This document shows, piece after piece, positions 1 to 7,630 of a stretch of 16,640 bases of DNA (position 1 is the stretch's first letter; every line of letters starts with the position of its first letter). A model generated the notes under the pieces. It made no database searches, was not told where the DNA came from, and saw only the letters and a list, made by a program, of their open reading frames with translations. The position numbers were made by a program, and so were the translations under genes. Where the stretch lies: positions 1-16,640 of the forward strand of contig FLMG01000832.1 of NCBI GenBank assembly GCA_900088475.1, read 5' to 3'. The stretch comes from Hyphochytrium catenoides (taxonomy: Eukaryota; Sar; Hyphochytriomycetes; Hyphochytriales; Hyphochytriaceae).

Positions 1-1
1 C

Positions 2-214
2 GCTTATGCAGCTGTTGATGAGCCTTCTAATAAAAAGGCTTTACGTGCTGAACCTCAAGGGATCGTAACTTGTCTGTCCAAAAGATACAAAGATCTGCTC
101 ATAATGATTACTGGAGCGAAAATTGCCGTATTGATTCTTTCAGAGATTTTCTTTTCCCTCCTCCCCTTCCTTCGCCGCTTTTCTTGTTGGCTTTTGGTTT
201 TGAAGATTTTCTGA
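2..214 (+). CDS. Possible C-terminal exon of a gene cut by the left edge
   Basis: A frame open from base 2 runs 70 codons to a TGA at 212-214. Its first part reads AYAAVDEPSNKKALRAEPQG, which looks like ordinary soluble protein. The second half is hydrophobic and could be intron read-through, because a possible donor (GTAACT) lies near 66 just after the codons for QGI. No start codon is visible, so if this is coding it is the end of a gene lying further left. Seventy open codons can arise by chance and another frame is also open here, so this is a weak call. Confidence 0.25.
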   Translation, partial: AYAAVDEPSNKKALRAEPQGIVTCLSKRYKDLLIMITGAKIAVLILSEIFFSLLPFLRRFSCWLLVLKIF

Positions 215-492
215 GATGTGTCCAAGGCTCAGAGAGGCCTCAGCTGCTCCAAGATCATGCTCTTTCTCGTCCTATAGAGATCATGACAGGGCCATCATGA
301 TGATGAGACGTGGCAGAGATGCACAAGGACATATGCATTACAAGGCAGTGGCTATGAGCTTCAAGGTGCATCATACGAGACTCATTCATCTTTAGCAAGA
401 GAACTTAACCTCGGAGCTTCTACATCTACAGTTTGAGAAGCTTGTACTCTGCTCTCTAGAAGTCGGAGGTGCGGAGAACGGCAGAGAGTCTC

Positions 493-518
493 TGACTACG
501 GTTGACTACGGTTGACTA
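493..518. repeat. Short 10-bp tandem repeat
   Basis: The unit TGACTACGGT occurs twice in full (493-502 and 503-512), followed by a six-base partial third copy (TGACTA, 513-518). It lies about 185 bp upstream of the p24 start codon. A chance slippage product and a tandem protein-binding site are both possible. Confidence 0.8.
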
Positions 519-656
519 GGACTGCATCGATTAACTCTTCCATCTATCGAGAAAATTTTGTCGGTCTCTGGCGGACAAGATTTTCTTACCGTCCCTTTAG
601 GTCTCCTTCGTCCCCACATCCGCATTACGTAACATCTTTAAACCCGAGAACTTCAG

Positions 657-697
657 CTGATGAGCCCATAACCTGAGCGACGCAGGAAACTCATCAG
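657..697 (+). promoter_or_regulatory. Inverted repeat (potential hairpin) in the p24 5' leader
   Basis: CTGATGAG (657-664) and CTCATCAG (690-697) are perfect 8-base complements separated by 25 bases. The right arm ends four bases before the p24 start codon at 702. If the transcript starts upstream, the leader could fold here and affect start-site recognition. The repeat is seen directly; any regulatory role is inference. Confidence 0.45.
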
Positions 698-701
698 TGC
701 C

Positions 702-2298
702 ATGGCTCGGCTGCTCCTGACATCGCTACTGCTATTAGCGGTCGTCGGTAGTGCTCAAGCCCTGTACTTCTACGTAGAAGCGGTACGAGTGATAGTAGAC
801 ATCTTGTTTACTCATTCTAATCTACCCTCCACCACCGTTTAGGGCCTAGCGCGATGCTTCCTCTTGGAAATTCCCAAAGACTTTGGAGTTCTTGGGTCTT
901 ACACATCTCCCGACACCGCAAAAGACTCTCAACGACAGGTGCGAAGACTCGTTCGTCCTAAATATGTCCCTTGTTGGTCACCGCTAAGGCGGTCGCTATC
1001 TCTATTTTGTTGCTGCAACCTGTTGCGCCGCTGGCTGGCCCCATCACTAATGCCCTCTGCCAGGTCACGATTGAGGTTTCAGACCCCGCCCGAAATCGTT
1101 TACTTAGAGAGGAAGCAGCAGCGAAGGTCAAGGACATAACGGCAGCAGCTCCTCCCATGCGTCTCCCACTCTTCCCGACACATTGCACTGTGTACTCTGG
1201 CTGGCTCAGACGCTCCTCGGCTCCTATAATTTTCTATGCAGCACTCCACTCCTCTCGCACTATCTTACTTGGCTTGCTGGTGCTGAATCTGCCCCCATTG
1301 TTTTCTGCTTCTTTTTTATGTAGGGCAAGTTTTCCTTCACCTCCAGCACCGCTGGCGAACACGTCATTTGCTTGACTATCAAAGACCGTCAGGCTGGAAA
1401 TAGGATGGTAAACAGAATACCTCCGTGGCTCTCTCTTGACCCACTGAAGGGCCTCTACCAGTCTCACTCATATGCTGAGCCCACTTAGATGCTGCATTCT
1501 GTTCTGTCTTATGGCTTATGAGCCACGGTGTGTTCCACTGGTCCAAACTAGGGCCCTGCAGGCTCGTTCCTTCTTTCCAAATGCCGCCTCTGCAGAGTAT
1601 TGCAGCTGTTAGTTTGCTGACGATGCGGTCTTGGCCAGAAATTTTCTCTAGATCTGGAGGTGGGTAGTGAGGCTAAAGACTATGAGACCATAGCAAAGAA
1701 GGAGCATCTTGAGCAGGTCGAGCTCTTTGTATTGAAGATGAAGGACCGTGTGGATCACATAGTAGAGCTTCAGTCATACGTGGAGGTGAGTCCTCTGCTT
1801 TCTGGCACCACCAAGTTCTTCTCTTACTCCTTACTAATATGGTTTGCCCATGCCGTGGCACCTCAAAGGAAAAAGAACGAGAGCACAGAGATATCAGTGA
1901 AGAGCTCAACTCTATTGCGATGTGGCACTCCATATTCCAGGTAAGGGAACGCGTGTCCCATTGGACTCCTTGAATTTTTATCCCTTCTTCGTCTTGCTGC
2001 CAGCTAGAGATGTTCATTCGTTCTGCTGATTCACTCTATATGTGCCTTCATAGAACTGTCTCTCGCGGTCCATTCGGCGTCCCTTATCGTCTATGACTGT
2101 CCTCGGCTCTGCGTTTGTTGCGATCCAGCTTCTATTTTGTGTACCTAGTGATACATCTGTCATCTAACTCTCGCGCCGCCTTTGCACTCCTTCTTGCGAC
2201 CTCCTTGTGCTCGGTCGCAGATCATCGTCCTCATAATATCAGGGATTATCCAGGTGCATCATTTGCGGTCGTTCTTCTTCAAAAGGAAGCTGGTTTAG
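702..2298 (+). CDS. TMED: p24 family cargo receptor (TMED, alpha-like)
   Basis: Seven exons join in frame: 702-782, 843-938, 1064-1126, 1324-1407, 1639-1785, 1869-1940 and 2221-2298, giving 206 residues. The start is the first ATG, in a good context (GCCATGG). Residues 1-20 are a signal peptide, followed by the family's LYF motif at the mature N-terminus. The GOLD domain carries the two conserved cysteines: Cys32 in ARCFLLEIPKD and Cys96 in GEHVICL. A coiled coil covers roughly 118-175. One membrane span (about 176-197) precedes a cytosolic tail ending SFFFKRKLV. That tail has the FF signal for COPII and lysines at -3 and -5 for COPI retrieval. p24 proteins cycle between ER and Golgi and help load cargo, including GPI-anchored proteins. 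The LYF start and KLV ending favour the alpha subfamily (TMED4/9-like). Length is typical. All six introns (60, 125, 197, 231, 83 and 280 bp) fall between codons. Confidence 0.92.
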
Positions 2299-2394
2299 AA
2301 AGGCGTGTTTAGAGATTAGCAGCATCCGCATACGGTGGCTGGCTTGGTTTATACATAGTTAGAGACAAAGCGAGGTAAACGGTACGAGCATGAG

Positions 2395-2790
2395 TTATAA
2401 AGAAGTCGCTGAAGAGCCTCTCGTCTTCTGCATCTTCACGATCTCATCAATCTGCTCTCGAATGGGCTTGCACTCGTACTGATAGCCATAAATAAAGTCC
2501 ACTCCAGTCCCTGATGGTATTCGCGGGTTAGACCATAGAACATGACCCAAGGTGCATCGTGCTTTAATATACCTGCAATACCGCCGAAGACAAATGGAAA
2601 GTAGCTCTTCCGCTTGACACTAAGGGGCATGCCCAAGAGAATACCGGCCGCACAAAACTGTATGTGTAGACCTTGAGCAACGCGTTCGATGAAGGATGAC
2701 CATACCGCGCCATACCTTCCATTGCTTCATCATACACTCATTCAGCTGCTTCCGTAGGTCTTGCAGTCTTTCATCCTGTTCAGAGCTCAT
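2395..2790 (-). CDS. Small two-span membrane protein, Mic10-like (tentative)
   Basis: Three exons on the minus strand (2790-2716, 2657-2573, 2510-2395) join in frame to 91 residues. The introns are 58 and 62 bp, with GTATGG and GTATAT donors and CAG acceptors. The N-terminus is hydrophilic and helical (QDLRKQLNECMMKQWK). Then come a first hydrophobic segment (about 26-38), a basic loop VKRKSYFP, a second segment FVFGGIAGTGVDFIYGY, a Cys at about 67, and a charged tail. Mic10, the MICOS subunit that bends the inner mitochondrial membrane, has the same plan and size: an early Cys, two glycine-rich spans, a basic loop before an FG.G.G stretch, and a Cys just after span two. The first span here has fewer glycines than usual, so the name is tentative. 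The splice model is more certain than the identity. It converges on the p24 gene, with 96 bp between their stop codons. Confidence 0.6.
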
Positions 2791-3389
2791 CCTCTTCGGC
2801 ACAACCTTGCAAACTAAGGCTCGATGCTACCCTTTGCACTTCACACGCCTGCTCTGACGTCTTCCAAAGTAAAGTCTAGCGTTCCCACACGCCGAGCTAA
2901 GATTCCCGCTATGCTCACGTAGGGAGGGAAGATTTCGGGCGCCTTCTAGGTAGAGTTAGAGTTGGCATCAGTCTTTCTGGCAGATTGCAGAGTGCAGACT
3001 TGGAGATGCCAAACAGAGATTTCAAGGGGAAGACACTTCTACAGCTCGAGGGTTGGATGATTGATGATCAGAACCCTACAAGATCAGAATAACTGGTCTA
3101 TCGTTTGATAATCATAGGGCTGATCTTTCTATGGGATGATCCATCACAAGATGGGCAAGTGAAAGTCTTCACTTCCTCTGAATGTAACGCCAGTTTTCAC
3201 TGCCATTGGTCTTCTCTCTCTCGATATTTGGCAGGCTCGCTGTGTAAGGAGTTCAACATGCGGAAACAGCCAGCTCAGTCCTGCCATTAGTCTGATGCAT
3301 CCCTACGAGGTACGCGCGCCCATGGGGAGAACATAGCACTGCAAGATATTTGCAGCTAGCCTATCGATGAAGGTTCTGGGTAGGATTGT
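2791..3389. other. Divergent intergenic region; no gene seen
   Basis: This 600-bp region lies between the start of the minus-strand Mic10-like gene and the start of the plus-strand gene at 3390, so both promoters should be here. A small plus-strand ORF at 3105-3290 shows no recognisable features and I do not call it. I saw no clear core promoter motif. Confidence 0.5.
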
Positions 3390-4365
3390 ATGCAGATCAT
3401 GGACTTGCAAGGAGACGGCAGTCGGAAACAGGGAGGATCTCCTGCAGCCGGACGATTGTCAGCTCTAAGGACATGGAACCAGAAGGGAGCTGCCAAACTT
3501 CACTCACTGTGTCATCTTCCTAACAGTAAGTACTTTCATTGCTACGGTGAGGAGTTCTAGCCCATTTATCGGTAATTCTTCTGCGTATTCCTTAGAAAGA
3601 ACCACGGAGTCCCAGCCCCAAGCTGTTCTAGTGCCAGAGGAAGACGATCCCTCAAGCAGTGAGGAGGAAGGAGAAGAGGTGAAAGAAGGAAGTAAGACAC
3701 TGGTGCTTCCACCACTACGTCTACTTGCGGTACAGACCTCAGGGCCTCTATTCCATGAAGGGAGTCAAGATGAGCTTATGGCCTCAGAATATCGAAACAA
3801 GTCTCAAAAGCCCGTCACCTCCACTGGAGAAGTACGGGCAGCCTACCGAGAGCGTCGTCTGAAGTTGGAGAAGCATCGCTTCAAAGGACAGCATGGGACC
3901 ACAACCTTACCGCGCAAGGCAGATATTTCGCAAAGGAAGCGTGACAAAAAGGCCAGGACACGGAAGCCGCCAGAACGGGAACTTCAATCTGAGCAACAGC
4001 ATCCTCAAGATGAGAGTATTGAGGAGAGATTAGAGCTGTCATCTACTCTTCCTCACCTCCAACCCGAGGCGACAGGTGTTAGTGTGGCGGCCGTCATTGA
4101 TGATATTTGCTATACGAGGCTTTGCTGTAATGACCTGTATCGCATGGAGCTGCTCTCTCTGGTGCGGAGCTACTTGCAAGAAGATCGCCCTGTGAAGCTG
4201 AGAAGTAGGGGCGATAACTCCTCATGCAGACTGGCCCTGCAACTGATCTGTATGGAATCGTCAGAGTATTGTCACCGAGATCAGGATATGGATGTATCTC
4301 TCACTGCTCACGGAGGAGAGCTCCTTCTCCTTCCTCGGCCGGACACGGTAGCAGACCGACTTTGA
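3390..4365 (+). CDS. Unrecognised charged protein, 301 aa, two exons
   Basis: Exon 1 is 3390-3525 and exon 2 is 3596-4365. The 70-bp intron has a perfect GTAAGT donor and a pyrimidine-rich TTAG acceptor, and the split codon joins cleanly (LPN-K-RTTE). The start is the first ATG after an in-frame TAG at 3381-3383; a second ATG follows three codons later. I do not recognise the family. The order is: a basic N-terminus (SRKQGGSPAAGRLSALRTWN), an acidic Ser/Glu patch (about 59-77), a helical charged segment (EVRAAYRERRLKLEKHRF, about 124-141), a strongly basic stretch that could be a nuclear signal (SQRKRDKKARTRK, about 157-169), and a C-terminal third with several cysteines (ICYTRLCCNDLY). There is no signal peptide or membrane span. 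A nuclear or nucleolar protein is a reasonable guess only. The C-terminal end could hide another splice site. Confidence 0.7.
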
Positions 4366-4496
4366 TAATTTTCAAGTCATTTACTGTCAGAGGGCGGGAT
4401 GACTTATACACTAGATAAGTAAGAGGAGAGCTATCTGTGGCTGTAAGAGAGAGGATAGAATGGGGAATTTAGCAGAAGAAACGGGGGATGGATGGC
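4366..4496. other. Short convergent intergenic spacer
   Basis: This 131-bp spacer lies between the stop codons of two genes pointing at each other (plus gene ending 4365, minus gene ending 4497). Both 3' UTRs must end here or overlap. I saw no AATAAA-type signal. Confidence 0.6.
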
Positions 4497-5501
4497 CTAC
4501 TTCGACCCTTCTGCCTTGTTCTTCCCGCGGCTACGTCGGCGCTTTTTACCCGAGACGGGAGTTTTTGGGGACTCTTCGGCTCCCTCATTCTCTCCCTCCA
4601 CTTCCTCTTGGACTGCTACGGTCGGAGCAGCCTTTGCACCTTTTGCGGCCCGATGGCGCGAGGGCTTAGGTGGCGGTGAAGCCTTCCCTTCGGCGGGCGC
4701 CTTAGCCTCCATCACCTCTTCCCGGCCTTCCGTCTCCTTTGGCTTGGCATCCTTCTTACCCTTGTCCCCTTTACTCTTGCCCTTTGCGGGTTCGTTCGCT
4801 TGTTTCACTTCAGCCGCGGCCTCTGGAGACGGGCTCTTCTTGGCTCCCTTGCTGGTATCCTTCACTGCGGGTGGAGCCTTAGGCTGGCTCTTCGTCTTAG
4901 CCTTTTTGGCCTTTGGCTCCTCGCTTGCTGACTCCTCAGTCTTTGGCGCCGTAGCGTCAGCGGTCGGTGCTTTCCGCTTCTTCTCTTCCGTCTTTGGCTG
5001 CTGCTGCTTAGCAGCAGGGCTACCCTCTAAAAGGGCTTGACCCTTCTTGCCTCCACCTGCGCCATGGAAGGCAGGAAGAAGGTAGACCGAGTCATAATCT
5101 TCAAAGGCTTGACCGTTCCTCACGCCACGGGGAAGGTCGACCTTCTTTCCGCTACCTGCGGGCTTCATCTCGGCCTGTAGGCGATAGGAAGAGGCCGGCG
5201 TGGGTATGGCGTTGTCCTGGGGATAGAGTTGGTTGTGAGTCTTGATGATGTCCACTATCGTCGATTCCACAGTTTTGCCATTGGGAACAATGACTAGGAA
5301 GAGCCTGTTCTTTCCGCAATGGGCGTACAATCTGCGAATAGGGCGAGGTTGCTGCGCAAGGGGCCCACCAGCATTGGAAGCGGTGGCAAGCTTATTCTTT
5401 GCTTCTTGTCCAGCTGGCTCTTTCTTCTCCTTCTTTGGCTTTGCCTTTGCTCCAGCTTTGGCAGCGGCCATAGGAGGCTTTTGAGGCGTAGAGGTGGACA
5501 T
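4497..5501 (-). CDS. Lys/Ala/Glu/Pro-rich protein with small ordered N-terminal region
   Basis: A single 1005-bp exon on the minus strand encodes 334 residues, with an ATG at 5501-5499 (A at -3). Three parts are visible. Residues 1-55 are a low-complexity Lys/Ala tail. Residues about 56-145 look folded (RRLYAHCGKNRLFLVIVPNG, then TIVDIIKTHNQLYP and EDYDSVYLLP). Residues about 150-334 are disordered and full of Lys, Ala, Glu and Pro, ending in the very basic GKKRRRSRGKNK. The strand-strand-helix look of the folded part faintly recalls the ubiquitin-like N-terminus of coilin, but no diagnostic residue supports it. The basic clusters suggest a nuclear or nucleic-acid-associated protein. That the gene is real is fairly sure: a long uninterrupted frame with biased composition and a plausible start. 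Function is unknown. Confidence 0.75.
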   Translation of the reverse strand: MSTSTPQKPPMAAAKAGAKAKPKKEKKEPAGQEAKNKLATASNAGGPLAQQPRPIRRLYAHCGKNRLFLVIVPNGKTVESTIVDIIKTHNQLYPQDNAIPTPASSYRLQAEMKPAGSGKKVDLPRGVRNGQAFEDYDSVYLLPAFHGAGGGKKGQALLEGSPAAKQQQPKTEEKKRKAPTADATAPKTEESASEEPKAKKAKTKSQPKAPPAVKDTSKGAKKSPSPEAAAEVKQANEPAKGKSKGDKGKKDAKPKETEGREEVMEAKAPAEGKASPPPKPSRHRAAKGAKAAPTVAVQEEVEGENEGAEESPKTPVSGKKRRRSRGKNKAEGSK

Positions 5502-7630
5502 CTTTCTGTAGCTTTCAATGAGTTGTTTTCTCTTCCTTTACAGCCCAAAAGACTGCGTGGTATGACCTCGGGGAAATTACCAGACGTCAACGTGCTCAAT
5601 AGAGATATGAACCAATGCTCCGTACGGACGGGGAGGTCTAGCGTACAATAGTTCTAAGGTAAAGGGAGTCAGGATAGACCTCTAGGACTTGGGATACTTT
5701 CAAACGATGGTATCACGAGCCGCCCTTCTTTATAAGCTCTCGAGCTGCAGCATTTACTAGGAAGTGTACGTAGCTCTTGTCAACTGCTACTACTGCGGCG
5801 GCATCCCTGTATGAGTATAAGAGTGCTGACCTGCTTGCCGCTGGCTGTTCACCTACCTCTAGCAGGGCCTTCAAACAGCTGTTTTAAACTCTTGTGATCG
5901 GTCCACAGTTCCATACATAATGTTAGGCAGCGGAAGGGCGAACAATGACTGGTAAGCGGCACTCGAGATTTGAATTTAGGGGCATATTTGACGTTGGTAC
6001 TTGGCATCAAGGGCTGTCAATAAAAGCGTGAGGTGTGAGGTTTTACACCACTCTATTTCTAATAAAACAAACCAAACCCCCACCTTGACATGAACAACGC
6101 TTCAATCAGCTTTGTCCAGTGTTCTACTCGTAGAATGCAAGCAGAAACAACCTCTCTTCTATGCCACGACCCACGGCGCTTCCATCGTTGCGCTGGCACC
6201 ACTAGACTTCGTCAACAGAGGTGCTTGCTGAGTTTTTCAGTTTGACTTGTTTGAAACCCTACGAGGAAGATTATTCTAGCTAGTTGAAGGGTTTTATAGA
6301 TAGTTCTGCATAAAAATAGAAACTGGAGCCTTCCTTTCTCTTCCTCTTGGCAAATCCCTGGGACACTCACAGCTGCTCCCAACAAGGCTGCTCCTCACCA
6401 TTTCCTGGTAGATAGGGCCTTTAATGCCATCAAGTCCTCGACTTCATCAGCGATGAGGATGATGTTCCTCAGTCCAAGACCACCCTCGACAACAGGAGGT
6501 GGAACTTGTTGACGGTCTACTGCTCTCCTCTCCCATGTCCTTCGCCATCTCGTACCATCTCTGTTAAAACACTCTCCTTACTAAGCGATTGAGCCGCCAG
6601 CGAAACATACCGTCGGCGGTGATGCCGTGTTAATAACAACGAAGCCATTGAATTACCCGCGTTTCCTCAACCACTATCACGACGAGAGAATTCCACGCGC
6701 GGACGGAAACAACGCCACCTCAGCTGATTTTGACTGAGCCCATTAAGTGCTGCCTCCCTTCCTTTCCCGTCTTCCTTCAAAGTAATGCTCCTTGCGATAT
6801 CACTTACCGCCGTCAATAATCAGTTGCGTGCCGTCTCAAACGAACTGCGGTTGTGGGAATTTGCTTCTTCACGCACTTTGGTTGAGTGGATTTGGAAACC
6901 TGATAAATGTTCCTCTTCTTCACTTGATTGCAAATTGTTAACTGGGATGGATGGCTAGTGTCTCTTCTTCTTGCCGTTCCCCCGTGATTGTCGCGGATGA
7001 TATTTCATTTCCAATTCCGCCGCTCTTGGGGTGTCTTCGTTCTCAATTCCGCTCCTCTTTGGGATCTCCGTTCTCAATTCTGCCGTTTCCATATCGTTTT
7101 GAAGTCTAATTGCCCGCTTGCTCTTTATTGATAGTCCTCGTACTCATTTCTTCGTAATCAGGAGCGAGATAGATAGGCCGTGGTAGTCTTACGCGAGATT
7201 CTCGTCATTTACATTTCTGCCCGTAAGTCGGCGAGATATCGCCGCCCTCTTCTTCCAAAGCGGTGGCAGCAAGGGTGCCATAGCCGCCGTCGTGAAATCT
7301 CTTCTTCTCAATTTCAGAGTCTGCCCCGAAAGGCGCCACAAACAAGGGATCGAATGCTGGAGAAGAGGCTTAGGCCATTAGACAAGGAAAGGAGAAGGGA
7401 ATAAGAGAAAGAACGCGCGGAAAGCAGAAGCCCGAGATGAGGACGTTGTTATAAATATAAAGTAAATAGAAGTACGGGAAGGGGGGCAGGGTATACAGAC
7501 ATAGAGAGTGCCAACGGGGAGGATAGTGGAAGATCAGCACTTCTTGCTTGCTGCGCCCCATCACTATACTACTATCATCGCGGTAGCGGTAGCGGCATCA
7601 CTGCGCACTATAACCGAATGTGCTGTGCAA
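5502..7630. other. 2.1-kb gap with no supportable gene
   Basis: This lies between the divergent starts of the minus gene at 5501 and the plus gene at 7631. Both strands are full of stops and no chain of exons joins into anything recognisable. Plus-strand frames of about 46-51 codons at roughly 6090-6240 and a 74-codon frame at 7180-7404 have no support. AATAAA occurs at 6019-6024 and 6061-6066. A degenerate 31-32-bp tandem repeat sits at 7009-7096. I found no tRNA A/B boxes and no recognisable snRNA or 5S sequence. An unrecognised non-coding RNA, or 5' UTR exons of the flanking genes, remain possible. Confidence 0.5.
7009..7096. repeat. Degenerate 31-32-bp tandem repeat
   Basis: Three imperfect copies each begin TTC(T)CAATTC and continue with a GC-containing stretch and a T/G-rich part. 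They start near 7009, 7040 and 7071, and the third copy decays after about 25 bases. The shared CAATTC cores are at 7012, 7044 and 7075. The repeat lies about 550 bp upstream of the plus-strand gene starting at 7631. Confidence 0.7.

Larger units (their letters stand above)
215..701. other. Upstream region of the p24 gene; no gene seen
   Basis: I see no convincing coding exon here. The stretch holds a 10-bp tandem repeat (493-518) and an inverted repeat just before the p24 start codon (657-697). Promoter and 5' UTR of the p24 gene presumably lie here. I could not pick out a TATA box or any other core element with confidence. Confidence 0.5.

Noticed and set aside
21-40. AGCCTT...AAGGCT inverted repeat with AATAAA in the loop near the left edge
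   Set aside because: A 6-bp stem in one place is within chance. It also lies inside the possible coding tail at 2-214.
657-697. CTGATGAG...GAAAC resembling a hammerhead ribozyme core, or a box C/D snoRNA
   Set aside because: The stretch after CTGATGA cannot form stem II with the bases before GAAAC, and the C-like and D-like boxes are too close together. The arms pair with each other as a simple hairpin.
3547-3595. A GTG-started open frame leading into the 3596 exon
   Set aside because: It has no ATG, and a perfect GTAAGT donor at 3526 pairs with the acceptor at 3595. These bases are intron read-through.
4492-5040. 182-codon plus-strand frame opposite the Lys/Ala-rich gene
   Set aside because: It is the antisense shadow of the minus-strand coding region, whose composition keeps the opposite frame open.
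6090-6240. Plus-strand frames with LFYATTHGASIVALAP and MNNASISFVQCS
   Set aside because: They are short, match no family I know, and have no splice sites joining them to a longer product.
7508-7630. Upstream extension of the 7631 gene from a GTG
   Set aside because: The extension lacks an ATG. The first in-frame ATG is at 7631.
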